Below are positions 29,245-38,818 of a stretch of DNA of 64,000 nt, one piece after another. The position numbers and the translations under genes were made by a program. Position 1 is the stretch's first letter, and each line of letters opens with the position of its first letter. The DNA comes from an uncultured Selenomonadales bacterium (lineage in GTDB: Bacteria; Bacillota; Negativicutes; Selenomonadales; Selenomonadaceae). The notes beneath the pieces were generated by a model, which was not told the DNA's origin, made no database searches, and saw nothing but the letters and a program-made list of their open reading frames with translations. The DNA lies in contig CAMJMR010000009.1 of NCBI GenBank assembly GCA_946407095.1, positions 1-64,000 on the forward strand, in the 5' to 3' direction.

Positions 29245-31500
29245 TTATTCAAAGTCGGCGGAAGAGATTATCGGCTCAAAGTCGGCAGGATTAAAGTCGG
29301 CGGGCGTGTCGACGCTCGGAGCGCGAAGAAATTTTTTGCCGTCGAAGTCGGGCTTGCCGTCCTTGTCGTCGAAAGTCGTGCGGCATTTCGGATAGGACGC
29401 GCAGCCCCAAAATTCGCCGTTCTTGCCCTTACGCTTGACCAAGGCACTGCCGCAATTCGGACACGTGGGCGCGCCGTCTTTAATCAGCCGCGCCGCTCGC
29501 GCTTTGCCGTCGAAGTCCGGCTTGCCGCCGTTGTCGTCGAACGCCGCCTTGCATTCGGGATAGCCCGTACAACTCCAAAATTCGCCGTTCTTGCCCTTAC
29601 GCTTGACCAAGGCATTGCCGCAATTCGGACACTTGAAAACGCCTTCCGCCTCGACGAACTTCGCCGTCGTCGCCGCAGTGACCAGCTCGCTCGTGAATTT
29701 GACTTGACCAGCCAAAAAATCCTCAAGCGTGCCGTCACCCTCGCTCATTGAATGCAATTTGTCTTCCCAAATCGCGGTCGCGTCGGGATAAGTCATTTCG
29801 TCGGGCAAGGCGTCAATCAGCAGGTAGGCGCGCTCGGTCGGGTAAAGATTTTTCCTGCTGACCTTCAAGAAGCCGCGCTGTATCAAGTCGTCGATAATCG
29901 CCGCGCGCGTCGCCTCGGTGCCGATGCCGTAGACGTCCTTGAGCTGCTTTTTCGATTCGGGATTCTTAACGTACTTGTGGATGTCCTTCATGCCTTGAAC
30001 CAGGCTCGACGAAGTGAAACGCTTTGGCGGAGTCGTGGTGCCCTTCTTCAGCGAAGAGGCTTTGTGTTGAACGTCGTCGTCGGTTTGCATTTGCGGCAAA
30101 AGGGTTTCGGTCTCGTCGTCGGCCTTGACTTTCGGCGCAACGTAAAATTCTCGCCAACCAAGCTGCTTGACGACTTTGCCGCGCGCCGTGAAGGTCTCGC
30201 CCTTGTACTTGACGGCAATAACGGTCTCGTCGTAGACGTGCAACGGGTAGAACTGGACGGCGTAGTTTTTGGCGATAAGGTTGTAAACGTTGAGCTCGAC
30301 TTCGGGCAGGCTTATCGTCAAGGGCTTTTGCGTCGGGATGATGGCGTGGTGCGCGGAAATTTTTTTATCGTTCCAAGCGCGGCTTTTAATGGCGGCGGAG
30401 GCGTGCGTTGCCAAATTTTGCAGGCCCTCGTTGCCCGAACGCGTAAGGTTTCTTAAAATCGTCAGCGCGTCTTTGAATTGAGTCGTCGGCAAGAATTCGC
30501 AATCGGAACGCGGGTAGCTGGTCAATTTTTTTTCGTAAAGGCTCTGCGCGGCGTCCAAGACTTGTTGCGGCGTGTAGCCGAACGTTTTTCCCGCCGCCAC
30601 TTGCAACGTCGACAGCGAAAACGGCAGCGGTTGAGCCTCCTTGCGCTCGGTCGTCTTGTAGGAAGAAATTTTCCCGTCGAACGGCGCGGCTGAAAATTTT
30701 TTAATCAACTTCTCGGCGAAGGCTTTATCGATTAGGCGCCCCTCGCTGTCGAAGGCGGGCAAGTCAAGCATTTTCTTCGACGGCTTGAACTGCGCGACGA
30801 AATTACCGTTGTCGTGAACGAACGTCGTCCGAATGGTAAAAAAGTCTACGGGCTTGAAGTTTTGGATTTCGCGCTCGCGGCGCACGACCAAGGCAAGCGT
30901 CGGGGTCTTCACGCGTCCGACAGGCAAAACCAAATCGTGACCAAGCCTCCTCGCCGCCAAGGTGTACGCTCGCGAAAGATTCATGCCGATAAGCCAATCG
31001 GCACGGCTGCGGGCAAGCGCGGACTGCTTCAGGTTGAAAAAGTCGGCGTTATCCCGCAAGTCGTCGTTGGCGCGGCGGATACTCGTCTCGTCCAGCGCGT
31101 TGAGCAAAATTCGCTTGACGGGCTTCTTGTTGCCCAGGAAGTCAAGCACCTCGTCGACAAGCAATTGCCCTTCGCGGTCGGGGTCTCCGGCGTGAACGAT
31201 GACGTCAACATCTGCGCGGGCTATCAGTGCCTTGACGATTTGGAATTGTTGAACGGTCGCGGGATTGACTTCAAGCTTCCATTGACGCGGGACAATCGGC
31301 AAGTCCTCGGCTCGCCACGTTTTGTATTTTGGGTCGTAAGCGTCGGGCTCCGCCTGCTCCAACACGTGACCGATCAGCCACGTCACCAAGCCGCCCGCCG
31401 TGTTTATGAAACCGTTGCCCTTTTGAGGATTTTTCAAGCACGCGGCAATTTCTCGCGCCATCGACGGCTTTTCCGCTATGTAAAGTTTCAAAGCACTCAC
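29245..31500 (-). CDS. topB: DNA topoisomerase III with two C-terminal zinc ribbons
   Basis: LYIAEKPSMAREIA...HAGDPDREGQLLVDEVL...SYPRSDCEFLP; two CPNCG...ALVKRKGKNGEFW repeats. Confidence 0.92.
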   Translation of the reverse strand: MSALKLYIAEKPSMAREIAACLKNPQKGNGFINTAGGLVTWLIGHVLEQAEPDAYDPKYKTWRAEDLPIVPRQWKLEVNPATVQQFQIVKALIARADVDVIVHAGDPDREGQLLVDEVLDFLGNKKPVKRILLNALDETSIRRANDDLRDNADFFNLKQSALARSRADWLIGMNLSRAYTLAARRLGHDLVLPVGRVKTPTLALVVRREREIQNFKPVDFFTIRTTFVHDNGNFVAQFKPSKKMLDLPAFDSEGRLIDKAFAEKLIKKFSAAPFDGKISSYKTTERKEAQPLPFSLSTLQVAAGKTFGYTPQQVLDAAQSLYEKKLTSYPRSDCEFLPTTQFKDALTILRNLTRSGNEGLQNLATHASAAIKSRAWNDKKISAHHAIIPTQKPLTISLPEVELNVYNLIAKNYAVQFYPLHVYDETVIAVKYKGETFTARGKVVKQLGWREFYVAPKVKADDETETLLPQMQTDDDVQHKASSLKKGTTTPPKRFTSSSLVQGMKDIHKYVKNPESKKQLKDVYGIGTEATRAAIIDDLIQRGFLKVSRKNLYPTERAYLLIDALPDEMTYPDATAIWEDKLHSMSEGDGTLEDFLAGQVKFTSELVTAATTAKFVEAEGVFKCPNCGNALVKRKGKNGEFWSCTGYPECKAAFDDNGGKPDFDGKARAARLIKDGAPTCPNCGSALVKRKGKNGEFWGCASYPKCRTTFDDKDGKPDFDGKKFLRAPSVDTPADFNPADFEPIISSADFE

Positions 31501-31506
31501 CTCGCG

Positions 31507-31983
31507 TCAGGTTATCTTCGACAGCGTCACGAAGATTGAGCGAATCAACTTTGCGCGCTCCTCCGCCGAAATTTGCTCCGCCGCCTCCGATTTGTAAAGG
31601 TTCGCCGACATTTGCGCGATTAGTTCGGCCTCGCGCCGCGTTATCAGATTGCCTTTCAGCAGAAAGTCAATCATTGATTTAATTTCGGCGAACGGCGTCC
31701 TTGAGTCGATTTCGTTTACTATGTCGTTGAAAAGGATTTGCTTTTGGTCAAGCTGTTGCGGTATCAGCGCGATGCGAATGTAGCCGCCGAGTCCGCGCCG
31801 CGACTCCACCACGAAGCCGCGCTCCGTCGTGAAACGCGTGCTTAGGACGTAACTTATCTGCGACGGCGCACAACTTATTTCGTCAGCCAGTGCCGTCCGT
31901 TTCAGTTCAATCTGCCCGCTTGCGTTTTGCTCCAGCCTTTTGCGTATGTATTCTTCAATCGTGTCTGCTTTGTTGTTCAACAT
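31507..31983 (-). CDS. ctsR: Transcriptional regulator CtsR
   Basis: ADTIEEYIRKRLEQNASGQIELKRTALADEISCAPSQISYVLSTRFTTERGFVVESRRGLGGYIRI. Confidence 0.92.
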   Translation of the reverse strand: MLNNKADTIEEYIRKRLEQNASGQIELKRTALADEISCAPSQISYVLSTRFTTERGFVVESRRGLGGYIRIALIPQQLDQKQILFNDIVNEIDSRTPFAEIKSMIDFLLKGNLITRREAELIAQMSANLYKSEAAEQISAEERAKLIRSIFVTLSKIT

Positions 31984-32073
31984 AAATCAATCACCTCACA
32001 TTGATATTTTGACATTATAGCCGTCTGAAGTCAAATCGGCAAGCCTCTGCCCTTTCGGCCGCTTTAAAAGCGG

Positions 32074-32165
32074 GCAACGTGACGTTGCATCCAGATAGCG
32101 CGCCGTGCCGTTCGATATTTTCAGCCGACAGCCGCGCCGAAACGCAACGCTAGCGCATTGCTAGC
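32074..32165 (-). repeat. Intergenic repeat, family B
   Basis: GCAACGTGACGTTGCATCCAGATAGCGCGCCGTGCCG...CGCGCCGAAACGCAACGCTAGCGCATTGCTAGC. Confidence 0.8.
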
Positions 32166-32259
32166 TTCGTGCTTTAAAAAGGCCTCAAAAGCAAGTTTCG
32201 CGGCAGGAAGTCTTCGGCGCGTCGAAGAATCAATTGAAAAAATTTTTGGAGGTTTAAAC

Positions 32260-32757
32260 ATGCGGCAAGCAATTTTCTTTGACAGAGACGGCGTCCTCAA
32301 CGAGGAGGTCGGTTATCTTTGGGAAGTCGAGCGTTTCAAGTGGATTGACGGCGCGCGCGAGGCGATTAAGCTTTGCAACGAGCGAGGGCTGTTGACGGTC
32401 GTCGTCACCAATCAAGGCGGCATTGCACGCGGGCTGTACAGGGCGCGGGAGGTCGACACCCTTCATGCCTTCATGCAACGCGAGCTGTCGGAGGTCGGCG
32501 CGCATATCGACGCCTTTTACTACTGCCCGCATCATCCCGAAGGCGTCGTCGAAGAATTCAGCATCGTCTGCGATTGCCGCAAGCCCAAGCCCGGAATGAT
32601 TTTGCGTGCCTGCGCCGAGCTTGACATAAATCCCGCGCAGTCGATTCTTTTCGGCGACAGCAAGCGTGACATTGAGGCGGCGGCGGCGGCGGGACTTCGT
32701 GACGGCATTCTTTTCACGGGCGGCAATTTGTTCGACGCCGTCAAGCTTTACGCATAA
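32260..32757 (+). CDS. gmhB: D-glycero-beta-D-manno-heptose 1,7-bisphosphate 7-phosphatase-type HAD phosphatase
   Basis: AIFFDRDGVLNEEVGYL...VVTNQGGIARGLY...YYCPHHPEG...CDCRKPKPGM...FGDSKRDIEAAAAAG. Confidence 0.88.
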   Translation: MRQAIFFDRDGVLNEEVGYLWEVERFKWIDGAREAIKLCNERGLLTVVVTNQGGIARGLYRAREVDTLHAFMQRELSEVGAHIDAFYYCPHHPEGVVEEFSIVCDCRKPKPGMILRACAELDINPAQSILFGDSKRDIEAAAAAGLRDGILFTGGNLFDAVKLYA

Positions 32758-32799
32758 AAAAAGACTCTCGACGGTGCCGAGAGCCTGACGAAAAAATTT

Positions 32800-33201
32800 T
32801 TAACGTTTCGAGAATTGGGAAGCCTTGCGAGCCTTTTTGAGACCGTATTTACGACGTTCCTTTTCGCGCGGGTCGCGAGTGACGAAGCCTGCTCTTTTGA
32901 GCGCGGGGCGAAGACCTTCGTCGAGTTCCATGAGCGCGCGGGTTATTCCGTGACGAATTGCGCCCGCTTGACCCGTGGTGCCGCCGCCTTTGACGTTGGC
33001 GATGACGTCGTATTTATCGTTCATTTCGGTGAGGACGAGCGGCTGACGAACAATCAGTTCCAACGTCTTCAAGCCGAAATATTCTTCCATAGCGCGATTG
33101 TTAATCGTGACTTTGCCGTCGCCCGGAACAAGGCGGACGCGTGCAACCGAACTTTTGCGGCGGCCTGTGCCGTAGTAGCTTACTTGTGCCATATCATTCA
33201 C
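32800..33201 (-). CDS. rpsI: 30S ribosomal protein S9
   Basis: [26 protein letters not shown]...[25 protein letters not shown]. Confidence 0.98.
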   Translation of the reverse strand: MNDMAQVSYYGTGRRKSSVARVRLVPGDGKVTINNRAMEEYFGLKTLELIVRQPLVLTEMNDKYDVIANVKGGGTTGQAGAIRHGITRALMELDEGLRPALKRAGFVTRDPREKERRKYGLKKARKASQFSKR

Positions 33202-33204
33202 TCC

Positions 33205-33645
33205 TTAGCGCGTTTCGATTTTGAGTTCTTCGGGCTTCTGCGCGGCGTAGGGGTGCTTATCGCCCGCGAAGACGTGCAGCTTCCTGAACAAATCCGCGCC
33301 GAGTTTGTTTTTGGGCAACATGCCTTTGACGGCGTGTTCAAGGACGCGTTCGGGAAATTTTTGCATCCATTCGCCCGCCGTAGCGTACTTGCCGCCGCCG
33401 AGGTAGCCGGTGTGGTGGAAGTAAACTTTTTTGCGGAGCTTTTTGCCGGTGAAGACTGCCTTCGCGGCGTTGATGATTATGACATAGTCGCCCGTGTCGA
33501 CGTGCGGCGTGAAGATTGGCTTATTCTTGCCGCGCAGGACTTTGGCGACTTCAGCGGCGAGGCGTCCGACGGTTTTGCCTTCGGCGTCGACGAGATACCA
33601 TTTTTTCTCGACGGTGCCCGCCTTTGCCATGAATGTGTCTTTCAT
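33205..33645 (-). CDS. rplM: 50S ribosomal protein L13
   Basis: [47 protein letters not shown]; internal Met after an RBS. Confidence 0.97.
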   Translation of the reverse strand: MKDTFMAKAGTVEKKWYLVDAEGKTVGRLAAEVAKVLRGKNKPIFTPHVDTGDYVIIINAAKAVFTGKKLRKKVYFHHTGYLGGGKYATAGEWMQKFPERVLEHAVKGMLPKNKLGADLFRKLHVFAGDKHPYAAQKPEELKIETR

Positions 33646-33764
33646 GTGGATTCCTCCAAAAATTTTTTTGCGGTGGGTGCATATGTCCGGGGCTAGTGGA
33701 AACACAGGCAAGCCGCCATATAAACGCGATTGTAATGGAAACTTTTTGCGCTGTCAAGGAGGAC

Positions 33765-33885
33765 TTATTCATACTTTCTTTTGCTGCGCCCAAAAGAAAG
33801 TATGCAAAGAAAAGGGCGTTCGACCGGCAAAGAAACATCCCTGTTTCTGTTGCCGGCGGCCGCCGTCCATGGCGGCCGGGTTTAG
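33765..33885 (+). repeat. Composite intergenic repeat, family A (partial)
   Basis: ATACTTTCTTTTGCTGCGCCCAAAAGAAAGTATGCAAAGAAAAGGGCG...GGCAAAGAAACATCCCTGTTTCTGTTGCCGGCGGCCGCCGTCCATGGCGGCCG. Confidence 0.75.
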
Positions 33886-33946
33886 ACTATCCGTAACGTT
33901 GCCCGCAGTTTTGACGATTGATATAATCGGTCGGGAGGTGTTTGAC

Positions 33947-34573
33947 ATGAAAAAATTTTTGATAGCGTTGATGATGATGGTCAGTGCGACGTGTTCGGCG
34001 GCGACGATTGAGACCGCTCACTTCAACAGCAACGACGAGCTGATTTATCCCGTGGTGCGCGTCGAGGACAAGGCTGTCGAGAAGAAAATCAATGTGGCGA
34101 TTATCGCCGAGATTGACCGCTTCGTCACGGGCGTCTACCGCAATGCCCAAGTCAACGGCTACGAGGTCGGCGGCGTTCACACGAGCTTCGACGTCGGCAG
34201 CAACCAGGCGGGCAACACCGTTATCCTAAGCCTCATCATTACCGAAAGCTGCTACTATAAAATGGCGGCGCATCCTTCGACTTTCCAACGCGCGCTCAAT
34301 TTCAACACGTCGAGCGGCGAGCTTATAAACATTGGCTACTTGACGGAAGTCGGCGAAGGTTTCAGGACGGGCGAATTGACTCAACGCCTCAACGAAAAAC
34401 TTCAAGCCAAAGTCGAACGAGAAAACCTTTTCCTGTTCCCCGAAGCCTTACCGCTGAAAGAATTGCCGCCCGATTTTTATTGGGATGAAAATCTTCACGT
34501 GCACTTTATCTTCCAGCAGTATGCGGTTGCGCCCTACGCGGCGGGCATTATCGACGTTGACATCGACGAATGA
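33947..34573 (+). CDS. Secreted DUF3298-like protein
   Basis: Signal peptide MKKFLIALMMMVSATCSA; YPVVRVEDKAVEKKINVAIIAEIDRF; ITESCYYKMAAHPSTFQRALNFNTSSGELI. Confidence 0.65.
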   Translation: MKKFLIALMMMVSATCSAATIETAHFNSNDELIYPVVRVEDKAVEKKINVAIIAEIDRFVTGVYRNAQVNGYEVGGVHTSFDVGSNQAGNTVILSLIITESCYYKMAAHPSTFQRALNFNTSSGELINIGYLTEVGEGFRTGELTQRLNEKLQAKVERENLFLFPEALPLKELPPDFYWDENLHVHFIFQQYAVAPYAAGIIDVDIDE

Positions 34574-34603
34574 AAAAAGCCCGCGCAATCGGCGGGCAGT
34601 GAT

Positions 34604-35638
34604 TCAATCTTCAAAGTCGAACAGCGTCGGCGTGGCGTCGTCAGCCTTCGGGAAGGTCAAGCCCAAATGACGATAAGCCGCCTCCGTGACGACGCGGCCG
34701 CGCGGCGTGCGCATGATGAATCCGAGTTGCAAAAGGTACGGCTCATAAATGTCTTCAATCGTTTCGCGAGTTTCACTTATGGCGGCGGCGAGCGTGTCCA
34801 ATCCCACGGGACGCCCGCCGAATTTTTTTATCATGGCGTCGAGCAGGCGGCGGTCGGTGTGGTCGAGCCCTGCGCGGTCAACTTCCAAGGCAAGCAAAGC
34901 TTTGTCGGCAATGGCGTCTGTTATAACGTCCGAGCCTTCCACTTGCGCGAAGTCGCGGACACGTTTGAGCAGACGGTTGGCAATGCGCGGCGTCCCGCGT
35001 GAACGGCGAGCAATTTCCTCTGCGCCGCCCGCTTCAATCGGTATCTTCAAAATCTGCGCGGCACGAGTGATTATTTCGACGAGCGCGTCGGTTGAATAGT
35101 AGTCAAGGCGGGAAATTACTCCGAAGCGGTCTCTTAGCGGCGGCGAGAGCGAACCCGCCTTGGTCGTCGCGCCAATCAGCGTGAAAGGCGAAATGTCGAC
35201 GCGAATGCTCCGAGCCCTTGGTCCTTTGCCGATTATGATGTCGAGCGCGAAGTCTTCCATTGCCGAGTAAAGAATCTCTTCGACTTGGCGGCTTAGGCGG
35301 TGAATTTCGTCGATAAACAGAACGTCGCGCTCCTGCAAGTTGGTAAGGATAGCGGCGAGGTCTCCTGCGCGTTCGATTGCCGGCCCCGACGTTTGACGGA
35401 AGTTTACGCCGAGTTCGTTTGAAATTATCGCGGCCAGTGTCGTCTTGCCGAGCCCCGGCGGGCCATAAAGCAAAACGTGGTCGAGAGCCTCCCGCCGAGT
35501 GATTGCCGCCTTGACGAACACCGAAAGGTTTGCCTTGGCCTTGTCCTGCCCAATGTATTCCGACAAGCGGCGCGGACGCAACGAGTATTGCCAATCGTCC
35601 TCAAGCTTGGCACCCGTCGCGATTATGCGTTCGTCCAA
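34604..35638 (-). CDS. ruvB: Holliday junction branch migration helicase RuvB
   Basis: [26 protein letters not shown]...[17 protein letters not shown]...[22 protein letters not shown]. Confidence 0.97.
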   Translation of the reverse strand: MDERIIATGAKLEDDWQYSLRPRRLSEYIGQDKAKANLSVFVKAAITRREALDHVLLYGPPGLGKTTLAAIISNELGVNFRQTSGPAIERAGDLAAILTNLQERDVLFIDEIHRLSRQVEEILYSAMEDFALDIIIGKGPRARSIRVDISPFTLIGATTKAGSLSPPLRDRFGVISRLDYYSTDALVEIITRAAQILKIPIEAGGAEEIARRSRGTPRIANRLLKRVRDFAQVEGSDVITDAIADKALLALEVDRAGLDHTDRRLLDAMIKKFGGRPVGLDTLAAAISETRETIEDIYEPYLLQLGFIMRTPRGRVVTEAAYRHLGLTFPKADDATPTLFDFED

Positions 35639-36513
35639 AGGTCGTCACCGCCCTTGTAGCCGCGCAGGAAGTCGCCCGCATTGAGCCGCTTGGAATTGGG
35701 GGCTTGAAGTTCCAAAATTTCCAGCGAGCCTTCACCCGTGCCGACGAAAAGCTTTTGGTCGACGATTTTAATCTGCGCGGGTGCAAGTTCTATATCGGCG
35801 AGCCGAGTCCGCCAAATCTTGAATTTGCCCGCCCGTGCCGAGCCGTACAGCCCGCGTACCAGATTGTGTATTGCCCGCGCAGGTTTTTGCCAATCGATTA
35901 GCCCCGTGTCTTTTTTGAGCAGCGGCGCGTAGGTCGAAAGCGAATCGTCCTGCTTGACGGGCTGAATCGTGTCGAGGTTGGCGAGCGTTTCAACCAACAG
36001 CTCCGCGCCCGCCGTCATGAGCCGTTCGCGCAATTCGGGCAAAATCATATCGTCGCCAATCGGCACTTCGCGCTTTAGAAGCATATCGCCCGTATCGAGC
36101 CCCGCGTTCATTAACATTGTCGTGACGCCCGTGACTTTTTCGCCGTTGATAATCGCCCACTCAATCGGCGCGGCTCCGCGATATTTCGGCAACAGCGAGG
36201 CATGAACGTTAATGCAACCGAATTTTGGCACGTCAAGCAGTTTTTGCGGGAGGATTTGTCCGAAGGCAACGACGACGATTAAATCGAGCTTGAAGTCGGC
36301 GATTTGCGCGATGACTTCGGGCGCGCGAACTTTGACGGGCTGAAGGACGGGCAGATTGTTTTCTTCGGCAAAGACTTTGACGGGCGGCGGCTGAAGCTTG
36401 TGACCGCGCCCTTTTGGTCTGTCGGGTTGAGTGACGACGGCGACGACGTTTGACTTAATGGCGTCGAGCGCGGGCAATGCGAAATCGGGCGTGCCCATGA
36501 AAATTATACGCAA
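35623..36513 (-). CDS. fmt: Methionyl-tRNA formyltransferase
   Basis: [19 protein letters not shown]...[20 protein letters not shown]...[24 protein letters not shown]. Confidence 0.96.
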   Translation of the reverse strand: MRIIFMGTPDFALPALDAIKSNVVAVVTQPDRPKGRGHKLQPPPVKVFAEENNLPVLQPVKVRAPEVIAQIADFKLDLIVVVAFGQILPQKLLDVPKFGCINVHASLLPKYRGAAPIEWAIINGEKVTGVTTMLMNAGLDTGDMLLKREVPIGDDMILPELRERLMTAGAELLVETLANLDTIQPVKQDDSLSTYAPLLKKDTGLIDWQKPARAIHNLVRGLYGSARAGKFKIWRTRLADIELAPAQIKIVDQKLFVGTGEGSLEILELQAPNSKRLNAGDFLRGYKGGDDLWTNA

Positions 36514-36525
36514 ATCAAAACCTCC

Positions 36526-36747
36526 TTAGGGTTTGCAACGCTTGCAGGGGATGTAGCCGGCTTTAACGGCCTCTTCGCGCGCGTTGAAGTAGACGCGATG
36601 CTTTTGGTTCATCTTGCGGGCGTAAGTGCAGTTGGCGTAGTGAAATTTCCCGCTGTTTCTGTTGCCGACGTAGCTTGACGCCAAAACCGAAGCGAAAGAC
36701 GCCGTCAGCACGACGAGCGCAACAATCGCCGCGAAAAATTTTTTCAT
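36526..36747 (-). CDS. Small secreted protein with Ada-like zinc-binding motif
   Basis: Signal peptide plus YVGNRNSGKFHYANCTYARKMNQKHRVYFNAREEAVKAGYIPCKRCKP. Confidence 0.65.
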   Translation of the reverse strand: MKKFFAAIVALVVLTASFASVLASSYVGNRNSGKFHYANCTYARKMNQKHRVYFNAREEAVKAGYIPCKRCKP

Positions 36748-36759
36748 GACGCACCCTCC

Positions 36760-38154
36760 TCAGTGGTGCCGCACGACTTCAAATCTGAACAGCGCAACCT
36801 TTTCTTCGGGACGAATGCCCGCCTTGCGCTTGGCGATGGCGATTTGCTCTTCGGGTGTGTCGACGCCTTCCAGGTCGGGCAACAGCAAGCCGCGCCGCCC
36901 GTCATTTTCGACTATCACGCCGAAACGCCGCGCATCCAAATCCTTCAGGCTGAAAACGCGTTCGGGCTCGCCCAAAACGTCTACGCTGTATTCGATGTCG
37001 TCAAGCTCCTCAATCGTCACGGGGTCGAAGCGCGGGTCTCTTGAACAAGCCGAAATCGCATTATGAATAATTTCTTCAGCCAAGTTGTCTTGCGTCGCCG
37101 CTATCGTGCCGATACAGCCGCGCAGGTTGCCGTCCTTGTGCAAGCTTACGAACGCGCCCGCTCGGCGATTGGTCAGCTCTTCGGGCAAGTGGTCGGGCAA
37201 AACGGCAGTCTTGCGCGTCCTCACGAAGGTTTCAAGGCTGTAGCGCGCCAACTTGACAAAAGCGTCCTCTTTAGCCCTGCGCTTAGCCGCCGCGTCCGCT
37301 TTGAAGCGCTCAAGTTGCGTGGCGAAGTTCCGCGAATCGTCAGCCGCGCCGACGTTGAAATAGACAATGCCGTAGCCGACGCCGAACGTTCCCTCGTAAG
37401 ACAGCCGCTCCGCCTCGACGGCAAGCTTATCCAACGCTCCCGCCATTATCCAGAACGAACGCAAACCGCATTCCGCCGCCCGACTGCAAAGCTTATCGTC
37501 CATAGTCAACAGGCTCAAAAAATCTGCGCGGCTCAAGTTGTTCATAAGCTGTCCGTCGAAGATGGGACCCTCGTCAACGAAACCGTAAGGCCCGTCGGCT
37601 TTCAGCTTGTGTGACAAATCGCCGCTGGCAAGGAAGAAAATTTTTCGCCCAATTTCGTCCGCGACGTGCGCGATAATCTGTCCAAGCTTGTAATGATCGG
37701 CGGCATCCAGCCCGCTCAAGCCTATGCGCAAAAATTTCACGCTGTCGAAGTCAAGCCCCGCCTTTTGCAAGAAACGCAACGGAATCATGGTGCCGTGGTC
37801 AAGTGACGGGTTGCGCTCGCCCAATGTGCCTGCCGCCACGCCTTCCGCCATCGTCGACGACGTAAGCTTCTGAACGAATTCGACATCGTAATTGACGGCA
37901 AGAGCCACTTGCGGTGCGCGGAATTGTTCCATGGTGCCTGCCGCGCCTTCGCCCGGCGATATGTGAAAGTAGTCGGTGTACATTACCGTATGCGGGCTCG
38001 TGATTATAATCGTTTCGGGTTCAAGCTCGACGATACGCCGTGCCACTTCCTCGTAAGCCGTCGTCGTTGCTGAAATTTTTTCTTCCTCGCCGCGTCCGAC
38101 TTCGGGCAAGATTATCGGCGGATGCGGGACTGCTGCCGCGCCTAATATACTCAT
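36760..38154 (-). CDS. AmmeMemoRadiSam system proteins B and A, fused (extradiol dioxygenase-like plus AMMECR1)
   Basis: AAVPHPPIILPEVGRGEE...SGDLSHKL plus C-terminal GAFVSLHKDGNLRGCIGTIAATQDNLAEEIIHNAISACSRDPRF; upstream ORF extension is repeat-derived. Confidence 0.85.
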   Translation of the reverse strand: MSILGAAAVPHPPIILPEVGRGEEEKISATTTAYEEVARRIVELEPETIIITSPHTVMYTDYFHISPGEGAAGTMEQFRAPQVALAVNYDVEFVQKLTSSTMAEGVAAGTLGERNPSLDHGTMIPLRFLQKAGLDFDSVKFLRIGLSGLDAADHYKLGQIIAHVADEIGRKIFFLASGDLSHKLKADGPYGFVDEGPIFDGQLMNNLSRADFLSLLTMDDKLCSRAAECGLRSFWIMAGALDKLAVEAERLSYEGTFGVGYGIVYFNVGAADDSRNFATQLERFKADAAAKRRAKEDAFVKLARYSLETFVRTRKTAVLPDHLPEELTNRRAGAFVSLHKDGNLRGCIGTIAATQDNLAEEIIHNAISACSRDPRFDPVTIEELDDIEYSVDVLGEPERVFSLKDLDARRFGVIVENDGRRGLLLPDLEGVDTPEEQIAIAKRKAGIRPEEKVALFRFEVVRHH

Positions 38155-38184
38155 TGAATTTGACACCTCCAAAAAAATCAATGC

Positions 38185-38400
38185 GACAACGCCATTAAAG
38201 GCCGCCCAAGGACGGGCGGCCGTCGCCGACGCTTTTGCGTGATGCAAAAACCGTCGGCGCAAGCGAGCTGAAAATATCGGACGGCGCGGGTTGCGACCTT
38301 TCGCCCCTGCGAGGGGTCCTTTCTTTTGCAACTTTTCTTTGGACAAGCAAAGAAAAGTTGATCCTAAGCACAAAAGTCATTGACACGTTGAATCGAAGGG
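38185..38400 (-). repeat. Composite intergenic repeat, family A
   Basis: GGCCGCCC...GGGCGGCCGTCGCCGACGCTTTTGCGTGATGCAAAAACCGTCGGCGCAAGCGAGCTGAAAATATCGGACGGCGCGGGTTGCGACCTTTCGCCCCTGCGAGGGG...; inverted copy at 42294-42515. Confidence 0.85.
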
Positions 38401-38498
38401 ACGCGCCCGCCGCCTTAAAGCCACTGATTGAATTTGACACCTCCGAAAATTTTTTTTATTATAACACGTCGAATCAACAAGGCAAAGGAGGCCTCAAC

Positions 38499-38738
38499 AT
38501 GATAGAAACTGCCGTGGGCTTGGTGGCGGGCGTGCTGATTCTCGCCGCGCTGATTTTTTTCATCCAGTTGCCCTTCAAAATAATTTGGAACAGTATAGTC
38601 GGCGGCGTGATTCTTTGGCTCGTGAACTTGACGGGAATTTTGACGATTAAGATAACTTTTATTCATGCGCTGATAGTCGGCGTGTTCGGAGTGCCGGGGC
38701 TGATTCTGTTGGCGATTTATCTGAACTTTATCAAGTAG
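38499..38738 (+). CDS. Pro-sigmaK processing inhibitor BofA family protein
   Basis: Small two-TM protein IPFKIIWNSIVGGVILWLVNLTG...IHALIVGVFGVPGLILLAIY pattern. Confidence 0.8.
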   Translation: MIETAVGLVAGVLILAALIFFIQLPFKIIWNSIVGGVILWLVNLTGILTIKITFIHALIVGVFGVPGLILLAIYLNFIK

Positions 38739-38801
38739 GGAATGAGGGAAGCAGGGAAGCAGCATTCTAATTCCCTATTTCCCTGCTACCATACTTCCCT
38801 T
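38736..38801. repeat. Octamer tandem array with inverted arm
   Basis: AGGGAATG AGGGAAGC AGGGAAGC AGCATTCTAATTCCCTATTTCCCTGCTACCATACTTCCC. Confidence 0.7.
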
Positions 38802-38818
38802 ACCAAGGAGGCTTTTAC

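Noticed and set aside
28995-29252. Separate 85-aa protein-coding gene
   Set aside because: It is the duplicated topB tail read through a repeat element
31984-32035. CtsR operator upstream of ctsR
   Set aside because: Only a half-match (TGTCAAAATATCAA) to the heptad direct repeat; not enough to call
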